Shown: positions 1 through 6,114 of the stretch, one piece after another
Position numbering within the stretch: the first letter of the stretch is position 1
Layout of the letters: each line of letters begins with the position of its first letter
Source: Leptolyngbyaceae cyanobacterium M65_K2018_010
Lineage (GTDB): Bacteria; Cyanobacteriota; Cyanobacteriia; Phormidesmidales; Phormidesmidaceae
Direction: 5' to 3'
Assembly (NCBI GenBank): GCA_015295885.1
Contig: DVEE01000046.1
Location: 1 to 7,195, forward strand
Length of the DNA stretch: 7,195 bases
Notes under the pieces: generated by a model
The model's database searches: none
What the model was told of the DNA's origin: nothing
Seen by the model: the letters and a program-made list of their open reading frames with translations, nothing else
Translations under genes and position numbers: made by a program

Positions 1-1127
1 GGCAGGTCTACGCCAACACCCGTACCACTGTCCTGTTAGCCCTGGGGGGGGTAGTCGTCGCCTTCGCCATTGCCGCCGCCGCCGCCCGTAGCCTGACTCG
101 GCCAGTGTCGGCAGTGTGCCGGGCCGCGGAGGGCATCGCCCAGGGGAATCTGGATCAGCGCATTGACATCGGCTCGATTCAGGAAATGAGACAGTTGGCT
201 CAGACCTTTAACAGTATGGCGGTGCAGTTGAAAAACTCCTTTGCCGCCCTACGCCAGAGCGAAGCCACCAGCCGAGCCATTGTCGAAGCCATCCCCGACC
301 TGCTGATCCGCACCCGGCGCGATGGCACCTACCTGGAAATCATTGGCCGCGATCGCCTGCTCGAGGTTCACGCCGATCAGAGCCTCACGGTTGGATCTCA
401 CGTCCAAGACTCCCTCCCGGAGGATTTAGCCGCCCAGCGCCTCACCTCGATCCAAACTGCCCTAGCCACCGGGATGCTCCAGATCTACGAGCAGCACCTC
501 AAAACCCACGGTCAGGATCACGATGAGGAAGTCCGGATCGCAGTGCTGGGGGAAGACGAGGTGCTGATTATGGTGCGTGACATCACCCAGCGAAAACAGG
601 CTGAAGCGGCCCTCCGCATTGCCGAAGAAAATTACCGCAGTATCTATGAAAACGCCCTGGAAGGCATTTTTCAGTCTAACCAGGCCGGTCAGTTTCTCAG
701 TGTCAATCCAGCCATGGCCAGCCTCTACGGCTACGATTCACCGACGGCCATGGTCGAACAGGTGACCGATATCGCTCAGCAAATCTACGTGGATCCCCAG
801 GATCGGCAAACCTTTACCCAACTGGTGGAGCAGGGGTCGGTACAAAATTTTGAATACCGCAGCTATCGCCGGGATGGTCAGATCATCTGGGTAGAAGAAA
901 ACACCCGGGCGGTGCGCGATCACCACGGGGAGTTGCTCTACTTTGAAGGCATGATCAAAGACATCAGCGATCGCAAAGAGCGTGAAGCAAAGCTACAACG
1001 CCTATTTGAAGAATTGCGCGTAGAAATCGACGACAACAAAGTGGCTCAAGAGGTCGCCCAGATTACGGACAGTGCTTTCTTCCAAGAGTTGCGCGCCACC
1101 CTGCACCGGATCAACCTGTCGGAGTGA
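1..1127 (+). CDS. Membrane-anchored HAMP-PAS-PAS signalling protein, 3' part (5' end outside window)
   Basis: The frame is open from base 3 to the TGA at 1125-1127, giving 374 visible residues. A GTG at 105 is the first in-frame start-like codon here, but it lies inside the HAMP domain, so the true start is to the left. Visible residues 9-28 are a hydrophobic, Val/Ala-rich transmembrane helix. Residues about 29-83 form a HAMP linker, with RSLTRPV at the start and a second amphipathic helix ending LAQTFNSMAVQLK. PAS domain 1 covers about 84-198 and ends in VRDITQRK. PAS domain 2 covers about 207-325, with NPAMASLYGY, the RRDGQIIWVEEN strand and DISDRK at its end. A charged, probably coiled tail follows, with EVAQITDSAFFQELRA near the C-terminus. 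I recall similar tails in other cyanobacterial multidomain sensors. No histidine kinase, GGDEF, cyclase or methyl-accepting module is visible before the stop. I infer a periplasmic or membrane sensor that signals through PAS-mediated contacts. Confidence 0.85.
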   Translation, partial: QVYANTRTTVLLALGGVVVAFAIAAAAARSLTRPVSAVCRAAEGIAQGNLDQRIDIGSIQEMRQLAQTFNSMAVQLKNSFAALRQSEATSRAIVEAIPDLLIRTRRDGTYLEIIGRDRLLEVHADQSLTVGSHVQDSLPEDLAAQRLTSIQTALATGMLQIYEQHLKTHGQDHDEEVRIAVLGEDEVLIMVRDITQRKQAEAALRIAEENYRSIYENALEGIFQSNQAGQFLSVNPAMASLYGYDSPTAMVEQVTDIAQQIYVDPQDRQTFTQLVEQGSVQNFEYRSYRRDGQIIWVEENTRAVRDHHGELLYFEGMIKDISDRKEREAKLQRLFEELRVEIDDNKVAQEVAQITDSAFFQELRATLHRINLSE

Positions 1128-1242
1128 TTGGACAAAACCGCGGATGCAGCCCTGAAAGAGCGCATGGGCCGCCCCAGAATTGGCCCGTCCAACGGTTGGG
1201 CCGTCCCCCCACCGACTAGGATCAAGGGAAGGGAGGGTCGGC

Positions 1243-1265
1243 CTGTCGGCTAACCCCGGCGACAG
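1243..1265 (+). promoter_or_regulatory. Hairpin in the leader of the RidA-like gene
   Basis: CTGTCG (1243-1248) and CGACAG (1260-1265) are perfect inverted arms around an 11-nt loop. The structure ends about 10 nt before the Shine-Dalgarno sequence of the downstream gene. There is no T-run, so it is not an obvious intrinsic terminator. It could be a leader structure or a binding site, or it could be chance. Confidence 0.2.
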
Positions 1266-1275
1266 CAGAGCAATT

Positions 1276-1280
1276 GAGGT
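1276..1280 (+). promoter_or_regulatory. Shine-Dalgarno site fixing the start of the RidA-like gene
   Basis: GAGGT lies 6 nt upstream of the ATG at 1287. It is the clearest ribosome binding site in the window and supports that start over any downstream codon. Confidence 0.6.
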
Positions 1281-1286
1281 CAAGGC

Positions 1287-1787
1287 ATGGTTCAGCGTAC
1301 GTTTTCAGGCACGCCTTGGGAGGCCGCCGTCGGCTACTGTCGGGCGATTCGCCTGGGACCGCAGATTTTTGTATCGGGGACTGCCCCCAGTGATGGCCAG
1401 GGAGGCACCTTTGCCCCTGGGGATGCCTACGCCCAAACCAAACGGTGCTTTGAGATCATCGAGCAAGCCCTGACGGACCTGGGGGCCGACCTCAGCGATA
1501 TTGTCCGCACCCGTCTCTACGTCACCGACATGAGCCAATGGGAGGCGATTGCCCAGGCCCACCAGGAACTATTTGCCGATCATCCCCCGGCCAGTACCCT
1601 GGTCGCCGTTGCCGGGTTGATTAACCCCGATATGGTGGTTGAAATTGAAGCTGAGGCCTACTGCGAACCTGCCACCGCCGCCCCGCTATCCCCCTTGACC
1701 GCCCGCACGGTGTTAGGCCGTCCGATTCAACCCACCCCCTATCCCCCCACCGCTGGTCAGGATTTGGATGAAGGGTGCTTGGACTAG
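1287..1787 (+). CDS. RidA (YjgF/YER057c/UK114) superfamily protein with C-terminal extension
   Basis: A 166-residue protein. Residues about 5-127 match the chorismate-mutase-like RidA fold: a YCRAIRLGPQIFVSGTAP strand (17-34), the DAYAQTKRCFEIIEQAL helix (46-62), the ADLSDIVRTRLYVTD segment (67-81) and the closing MVVEIEAEAY strand (116-125). Family members form trimers with active sites between subunits, and canonical RidA hydrolyses reactive enamine/imine intermediates. Aligned by eye to E. coli RidA, catalytic Arg105 falls at Ser103, while Glu120 is kept as Glu119. Deaminase activity is therefore doubtful, and this is more like the divergent subgroup whose members begin with a GYSRAVR-type strand. 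Canonical RidA is about 128 residues; the extra 35-40 residues at the C-terminus are rich in Pro and Ala and of unknown role. ATG 1287 is chosen for its GAGGT site. The gene stands alone, 159 bp after the PAS gene and convergent with the CNNM gene. Confidence 0.9.
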   Translation: MVQRTFSGTPWEAAVGYCRAIRLGPQIFVSGTAPSDGQGGTFAPGDAYAQTKRCFEIIEQALTDLGADLSDIVRTRLYVTDMSQWEAIAQAHQELFADHPPASTLVAVAGLINPDMVVEIEAEAYCEPATAAPLSPLTARTVLGRPIQPTPYPPTAGQDLDEGCLD

Positions 1788-1801
1788 AGCATGGTTACGC
1801 T

Positions 1802-1829
1802 ATGGCTAGAAACCCGGTGTCTGAGCCAT
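1802..1829. other. Inverted repeat between convergent genes
   Basis: ATGGCT (1802-1807) and AGCCAT (1824-1829) pair perfectly across a 16-nt loop. They lie just past the RidA-like stop, in the 121-bp gap shared with the convergent CNNM gene. A second short palindrome, CCTGG-g-CCAGG, follows at 1835-1845. Neither is followed by a T-tract on either strand, so a role as a bidirectional terminator is only a guess. Confidence 0.2.
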
Positions 1830-1908
1830 GATTCCCTGGGCCAGGATTCTACCCCCATGACCTACCGCCCGATCGAGCCACTGGGGTTTTGTACCGGCGT
1901 TCTTAGAT

Positions 1909-2964
1909 CTACTGTTCCTCCGTCGGCCAATCAAACCCACGGGCTTTGAGCCGCTGGCGTTGCCGCTGGCGGGCCAACTTTTGCAGGTCAATGCTGCGGT
2001 CGGTCTCATCGACAATTTCTCCGGTCAGCACCTCTAGCACGTCCTCCAGGGTAACCACCCCAGAAACGCCGCCGTACTCATCCACCACCACCGCCAGATG
2101 CCCCCGCGCGGTTTGGAATTCCTGCAGCAGCCGGTCGGCCCGCTCCGTTTCGGACACAAACCGCACCGGACGGGCCACGTCCCGCAGGCGCTGGTGCCCT
2201 CGACCTTGAATCAGCGCCGCCAGCAAATCGTTCTTTAGCACCAGACCAAGGATGTGGTCAATGTCGCTGTCGCTGACCAGAATGCGACTGTGCTGGGAGT
2301 TAAAGATTTGCTCCTGGGCCTCGGCAATGGTCAGGTCGCCGGGGAGGTGGGTGAGGGCTACCCGGGGGGTCATAATGTCCACGGATTTCAGGTCATTCAG
2401 GCGAAACACCCGGCGGATCATTTCCGCTTCGTCGGCTTCAATAATCCCCTCCTGCTGACCGATGGTGGCCAGGAGCTTAATTTCGGCTTCGTTGGTACTG
2501 GGACGGTGGCCGTGGTTAATCAGGGGGGCGGTGATCTGCTCCAAGAGCACCACCACCGGTGTGAATAACCAGGTAATCCCCCGCACGGGCACGGCCATGG
2601 TCAGGGCGATGGGAATGGCGTAGCGCTCGCCCAGGATTTTGGGGAAAATCTCCCCAAATAAAATCACTAGCAGGGTCAATACCCCGGTGAATACACCCAG
2701 CAGGGCGTGGTTAAACACCCGGGCGGCAATCCCCCCGATCAGCACGCTGCCCACAATATTGAACAGGTTGTTGAGAATCACAATGGTGGCAATGGGCCGA
2801 TTAACCCGTTGGCGGATGGCCAATAGGGTAAGGGCGGCGGGTTTTTGCGACTCGGCTAACTGCTGAGCCTTGAGTAGGGGGACCGATAACAGGGCGGCTT
2901 CGCTGCCGGAACACAGGGCTGAACCCAACAGCATGATCAGAATCGCGATCGCCAGATTCAGCAT
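1909..2964 (-). CDS. CNNM/CorC-family membrane protein (DUF21 plus CBS pair), short form
   Basis: A 351-residue protein. The N-terminal CNNM (DUF21) membrane domain spans about 1-150, with hydrophobic helices near 4-26, 58-81, 87-106 and 117-148. Conserved polar motifs inside it are SGSEAALLSV (19-28), LNNLFNIVGS (64-73) and GEIFPKILGER (104-114). A Bateman CBS pair covers about 196-322, opening with IMTPR and containing DEYGG (295-299), VTLEDVLE (304-311) and GEIVDE (315-320). Proteins of this class are linked to Mg2+/cation export or tolerance, with CBS domains binding nucleotides such as ATP. The C-terminal CorC_HlyC domain of the longer (about 430-residue) relatives is absent; the protein ends in a short Arg/Gln-rich basic segment. 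This looks like a natural short form, since no frameshift is visible. The ATG at 2964 puts the signature helix at the N-terminus but has no clear Shine-Dalgarno site. The cation substrate is not determinable here. Confidence 0.92.
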   Translation of the reverse strand: MLNLAIAILIMLLGSALCSGSEAALLSVPLLKAQQLAESQKPAALTLLAIRQRVNRPIATIVILNNLFNIVGSVLIGGIAARVFNHALLGVFTGVLTLLVILFGEIFPKILGERYAIPIALTMAVPVRGITWLFTPVVVLLEQITAPLINHGHRPSTNEAEIKLLATIGQQEGIIEADEAEMIRRVFRLNDLKSVDIMTPRVALTHLPGDLTIAEAQEQIFNSQHSRILVSDSDIDHILGLVLKNDLLAALIQGRGHQRLRDVARPVRFVSETERADRLLQEFQTARGHLAVVVDEYGGVSGVVTLEDVLEVLTGEIVDETDRSIDLQKLARQRQRQRLKARGFDWPTEEQ

Positions 2965-3002
2965 AGGTTAGTTAAGGGCAGACAAACGGGAACGGGGGAC
3001 AC

Positions 3003-3011
3003 TGCTATGAT
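3003..3011 (+). promoter_or_regulatory. Possible extended -10 promoter of the ABC ATPase gene
   Basis: TGCTATGAT fits an extended -10 (TGn plus TATGAT, 5 of 6 to consensus) in the divergent gap between the CNNM and ABC genes. No good -35 sits 17 nt upstream, but extended -10 promoters often lack one. Transcription would begin near 3018, giving a leader of about 100 nt to the ATG at 3119. Confidence 0.35.
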
Positions 3012-3032
3012 GCATCTAATCTTACGCTCAGT

Positions 3033-3071
3033 GGGCCGGCGGCTGGAGAGTCACCTCAGCACCATCGGCCC
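3033..3071 (+). promoter_or_regulatory. Two-tier stem-loop in the ABC ATPase leader
   Basis: The outer arms GGGCCG (3033-3038) and CGGCCC (3066-3071) pair perfectly. Inside them, GCT-g-GAG (3042-3048) pairs with CTCAGC (3055-3060) with one bulged G and a 6-nt loop. The structure lies after the proposed promoter and about 50 nt before the ATG. No T-run follows, so a simple terminator is unlikely. A 5'-UTR control element or stability hairpin is possible. Confidence 0.3.
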
Positions 3072-3118
3072 GCCCGGGGTTAGAGTAAGTGGGTTTAGAT
3101 TACTGTACGCCTGGGGAT

Positions 3119-5023
3119 ATGCCTGACACAAACCCGATCAGCCCGGCCATTCTCGATGTTCAACGGCTCAGCGTCCACTTTGAGGTCGACCATCGGCTGA
3201 TCCAAGCCGTCAACCAGATTTCCTTCCAGGTGAAACGGGGCCAAACCCTGGGCATTGTCGGCGAATCGGGCTCCGGCAAATCCGTCACCGCCCTGGCCAT
3301 CATGGGGTTGGTGCCCTGCCCGCCGGGCAAAATTGTGGGGGGAGAAATCTGGCTCCAGACCGGCGATGCTCCCCCGGTGGATCTCTGCACCCTATCGGAA
3401 CGGCAGCGCCAGACCTATCGGGGCGGTCAGGTGGCCATGATTTTCCAGGAGCCCATGAGTTCCCTCAACCCGGTGTATACCGTGGGCTTTCAGATGGTGG
3501 AGGCAATCTGCCAGCACCAGGCCGTCAGTAAGGAAGAGGCCCGTCGGCAGGCCATCGCCCGCCTGCAGGAAGTCAAGCTCATACCCGCCGATGCCCTGCT
3601 CCGGCAAGAACTGCAGGCCAGCCACCCCGATTGGGGAGAAGCCGCCCTAGTCGAGGCCATCAACCAGCGCCACCAGGCCCTACTCAACCGCTACCCCCAC
3701 GAGCTTTCGGGGGGGCAAATTCAGCGGGTGATGATTGCCATGGCGATTTCCTGCAACCCGGCTTTGCTGATTGCCGATGAACCCACCACCGCCCTAGATG
3801 TGACGGTGCAGGCCACCATTTTGGATCTGCTGCGGGAACTGCGCGATCGCCGCGGCATGTCCCTCATCTTCATCACCCACGACCTCGGGATCATTGCCGA
3901 AATTGCCGATCAGGTGGCGGTCATGTACCAGGGGTCAATTGTGGAAGCCGGACCCGTCTGGGATATCTTCTCGAACCCCCAGCATCCCTACACTAAGGGG
4001 CTGCTGGCCTGCCGCCCCCGTCCCGACCAGCGGCTACGGCTGTTGCCCACGGTGGCGGACTTCATGACGGTGGAATCGAACGGATCGCCAGGGACCATTC
4101 GCGAACGCTCCCTGGATGCCGCCGCTCTGGCTCGCTTTGCCCCCCTCAGCGAAGCCGAACTCGCCACCCGGGCCCAGACCTTGGCGGCCAGTGCCCCTCT
4201 GCTGGCGGTGGAAAATCTACAGGTGGGCTACCCCATTCGGGGGGTCTTTGGTAAAACTCGCCGCTACCTGATGGCGGTAAATGGCGTTTCCTTTCAAATT
4301 CGCCAGGGCGAAACCTTTGGCCTGGTGGGTGAATCGGGCTGCGGTAAAACCACCCTAGGGCGGGCGCTGTTGCGCTTGGTGCCGGCCCTAGGCGGCAAAA
4401 TCTGGTTTGAGGGGCGCGATGTGCTGGGGCTGAATGGTCGGCAACTGCGCCAGTTGCGGCGCGATATGCAGATTGTCTTTCAGGATCCCTTCAGTTCCCT
4501 CGACCCCCGCATGAGTGTGGGGGCTGCCATTGCCGAACCCTTGAAAATCCACGGCGTGATCAACAGTCAGCGCCACCAGCGGGAACGGGTAGCCTACCTG
4601 CTGGAGCGGGTGGGGCTAGAGCCGAATTGTATGAACCGCTTTCCCCACGAGTTTTCCGGGGGGCAGCGCCAGCGTATTTGCATCGCCCGGGCCCTGGCCC
4701 TGAACCCCAAATTTATTATCTGCGACGAGTCGGTGTCGGCTCTGGATGTGTCCGTGCAGGCCCAGGTGCTGAACCTGCTGAAGGAAATTCAGGCCGAGTT
4801 CAACCTCACCTACATTTTTATTTCCCATGACCTGGCGGTAGTCAAGTTTATGAGCGATCGCATCATGGTCATGAACCAGGGCCAGGTGGAAGAAATTGGC
4901 CCCGCCGAGGCGGTTTATCGCCAACCCCAGCGCCCCTACACCCAGCAGTTAATCAATGCCATCCCCGTCGGCAGCCTGGATCGTATCCAGGAACTACAAC
5001 GCCACCGCTCCTTGGCCAGCTAA
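3119..5023 (+). CDS. Fused double-cassette ABC ATPase of the peptide/oligopeptide (DppD-DppF) type
   Basis: A 634-residue cytoplasmic ATPase with two complete nucleotide-binding domains, equivalent to DppD and DppF joined. Domain 1 has Walker A GESGSGKS (48-55), Q-loop Gln110, signature LSGGQ (196-200), Walker B LLIADEP (216-222) and switch His254. Domain 2 has GESGCGKT (404-411), Gln455, FSGGQ (512-516), FIICDES (532-538) and His570. All ATPase residues look intact. The PHPYTKGLL- and RPYTQQLI-type segments after each cassette are typical of the oligopeptide/dipeptide family. Domain 1 carries a roughly 25-residue insertion before its signature (about 158-185), and a linker of about 60 residues (300-360) separates the cassettes. 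No permease or binding-protein gene lies in the window, so the substrate is unknown; peptide, nickel or similar uptake is inferred from family only. A GTG at 3089 would add 10 residues; ATG 3119 is preferred because the family starts near this point, although its GGGGA is too close for an ideal ribosome site. Confidence 0.93.
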   Translation: MPDTNPISPAILDVQRLSVHFEVDHRLIQAVNQISFQVKRGQTLGIVGESGSGKSVTALAIMGLVPCPPGKIVGGEIWLQTGDAPPVDLCTLSERQRQTYRGGQVAMIFQEPMSSLNPVYTVGFQMVEAICQHQAVSKEEARRQAIARLQEVKLIPADALLRQELQASHPDWGEAALVEAINQRHQALLNRYPHELSGGQIQRVMIAMAISCNPALLIADEPTTALDVTVQATILDLLRELRDRRGMSLIFITHDLGIIAEIADQVAVMYQGSIVEAGPVWDIFSNPQHPYTKGLLACRPRPDQRLRLLPTVADFMTVESNGSPGTIRERSLDAAALARFAPLSEAELATRAQTLAASAPLLAVENLQVGYPIRGVFGKTRRYLMAVNGVSFQIRQGETFGLVGESGCGKTTLGRALLRLVPALGGKIWFEGRDVLGLNGRQLRQLRRDMQIVFQDPFSSLDPRMSVGAAIAEPLKIHGVINSQRHQRERVAYLLERVGLEPNCMNRFPHEFSGGQRQRICIARALALNPKFIICDESVSALDVSVQAQVLNLLKEIQAEFNLTYIFISHDLAVVKFMSDRIMVMNQGQVEEIGPAEAVYRQPQRPYTQQLINAIPVGSLDRIQELQRHRSLAS

Positions 5024-5025
5024 GC

Positions 5026-5430
5026 CTAGAGGTTGGTCGAAATTGCCTGGACCGGGCAGGTGGGAATACATTGCTCACAGACGATGCAGCGACTGCGGTT
5101 AAAGGTCAACTTCCAGGTGTTTGGGTCAAGGGTCAGGGCCCGCGTGGGGCAAACCCCCGTACAGAGCCCGCAATCCACGCAGAGGTCTTCGTCAATCACA
5201 ATTTCGCCGCTAGCCACCGAAACCTGAATATCCTGGGCCTCTAGCCAGTCGATCCCATCGTTTAGCTGGTCAATATCCCCGGACAGCTCGACCACCAGAA
5301 TACCCACCTGGTTGGGCGCCACCTGGGCCCGGATAATATTGGCGGCAATGTTAAAGTCCTTGGCCAGTCGGTAGGTAATCGGCATATGCACCGCCCGCTT
5401 AGGAAAGGTAAGCTTAACCCGCTTTTTCAT
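5026..5430 (-). CDS. NIL-domain 2x[4Fe-4S] ferredoxin
   Basis: A 134-residue protein. Residues about 4-75 are a NIL domain, the small ferredoxin-like fold also found at the C-terminus of the methionine importer ATPase MetN; KLTFPKRAVHMPITYRLAKDF is its opening strand-helix. Residues 76-134 are a bacterial-type ferredoxin with CVDCGLCTGVCP (Cys84, 87, 90, 94) and CIVCEQCIPTCP (Cys115, 118, 121, 125), enough for two [4Fe-4S] clusters. In methanogens a NIL-ferredoxin works with a DUF39-type L-aspartate-semialdehyde sulfurtransferase in homocysteine formation. A similar redox partner role in cyanobacterial sulfur/methionine metabolism is inference, and no such partner is present here. The ATG at 5430 starts at MKKRV, the usual family beginning; a GTG at 5445 would add five residues. 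A GGGGT stretch lies 5-9 nt upstream of the ATG. Its stop is 2 bp from that of the convergent ABC gene. Confidence 0.93.
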   Translation of the reverse strand: MKKRVKLTFPKRAVHMPITYRLAKDFNIAANIIRAQVAPNQVGILVVELSGDIDQLNDGIDWLEAQDIQVSVASGEIVIDEDLCVDCGLCTGVCPTRALTLDPNTWKLTFNRSRCIVCEQCIPTCPVQAISTNL

Positions 5431-5480
5431 GGCTACCCCGATCACTCCACGGTTAGTTCCAGAGACCCTTTACACTAGGA

Positions 5481-5504
5481 AACAGGGGTTTCCCTGCCCC
5501 TGTT
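5481..5504. promoter_or_regulatory. Perfect 8-bp dyad between the divergent ferredoxin and thioredoxin genes
   Basis: AACAGGGG (5481-5488) and CCCCTGTT (5497-5504) are exact inverted copies around an 8-nt spacer. They sit centrally in the 112-bp divergent gap. TACACT at 5471-5476 just upstream could be a -10 box for the thioredoxin gene, which would place the dyad at the start of that transcript. It may be an operator for a dimeric regulator or a 5' hairpin; no T-run follows. Confidence 0.35.
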
Positions 5505-5542
5505 CACCATCCTAGCTAGAGATTAAGAGATTCCCTCGTCCT

Positions 5543-6112
5543 ATGGCAGAGAATGCAGCGCCTTCCCCCCAACGGATTCGCAACCTGGTTATCGCCCTGG
5601 CGGCGATCGCCCTCACGGTAGCCGTTTTCCTGGGCCTTCGCAGCCAATCGGCCACCCCCTCCCTGGCTACCCTGGCGGCCCAGGCGGTGCCCTACGAAGT
5701 CGCCCAAACCAACGGCAAACCCACCCTGCTTGAGTTCTACGCCGACTGGTGTACCACCTGCCAGGCTATGGCGGCCGAAATGGCGGATCTAAAGGCGACC
5801 TACGGCGAGCAGGTCAACTTTGTCATGCTGAATGTGGACAACAACAAATGGTTGCCAGAAATGGTGCAGTACCGGGTCGATGGCATCCCCCACTGGGTTT
5901 ACCTGGACCCGCAGGCTGATCCCGTGGGTAGCGCCATTGGCGAACAGCCCCGGGTGATTCTGGCGGAGAACCTGGAAGCCCTGGTAGCGGCCCAGCCCCT
6001 GCCCCACCAGCAAACCTGGGGTCGAGCTTCGGATTTAGACCGCGAATTGCTGAGTCGGCAGACCTCTGGCAGCGACGATCCCCGTGCCCACGGCAGCCAG
6101 GTGGTGAACTAG
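5543..6112 (+). CDS. txlA: TxlA/HCF164-like membrane-anchored thioredoxin
   Basis: A 189-residue protein, close to the length I recall for cyanobacterial TxlA (about 190). An arginine-containing N-terminus (Arg11, Arg13) precedes one transmembrane helix at about 14-32. By the positive-inside rule the thioredoxin domain (about 47-150) would lie on the lumenal or periplasmic side. The redox site is WCTTC (Trp69, Cys70, Cys73), preceded by LLEFYAD, and the cis-proline is Pro116 in GIPHW. The NVDNNKWLPEMVQY stretch before it is characteristic of this subgroup. The last 35-40 residues are polar and probably flexible. HCF164 passes reducing equivalents from CcdA into the thylakoid lumen for cytochrome b6f assembly, and disruption of txlA affects the photosynthetic apparatus; the role here is by family. 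ATG 5543 has only a weak purine stretch upstream. The SDR gene starts 2 bp after its stop. Confidence 0.9.
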   Translation: MAENAAPSPQRIRNLVIALAAIALTVAVFLGLRSQSATPSLATLAAQAVPYEVAQTNGKPTLLEFYADWCTTCQAMAAEMADLKATYGEQVNFVMLNVDNNKWLPEMVQYRVDGIPHWVYLDPQADPVGSAIGEQPRVILAENLEALVAAQPLPHQQTWGRASDLDRELLSRQTSGSDDPRAHGSQVVN

Positions 6113-6114
6113 GT

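Noticed and set aside
1182..1202. GGCCC/GGGCC inverted repeat after the PAS gene as an intrinsic terminator
   Set aside because: The stem is only 5 bp with an 11-nt loop, and C residues rather than T residues follow, so it does not fit an intrinsic terminator.
1180..1473. A 97-codon plus-strand frame overlapping the start of the RidA-like gene
   Set aside because: Its product is low-complexity, Arg/Pro-rich sequence in an alternative frame of a clear conserved gene, so it is a shadow frame of high-GC DNA.
3089..3118. GTG at 3089 as the start of the ABC ATPase
   Set aside because: The extra ten residues do not look like the family N-terminus, and GTG is a weaker start than the ATG at 3119. 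It remains possible because neither site has an ideal ribosome binding sequence.
4616..4924. A 102-codon minus-strand frame opposite the second ABC cassette
   Set aside because: It lies entirely antisense to conserved Walker B and signature motifs and shows no domain of its own.
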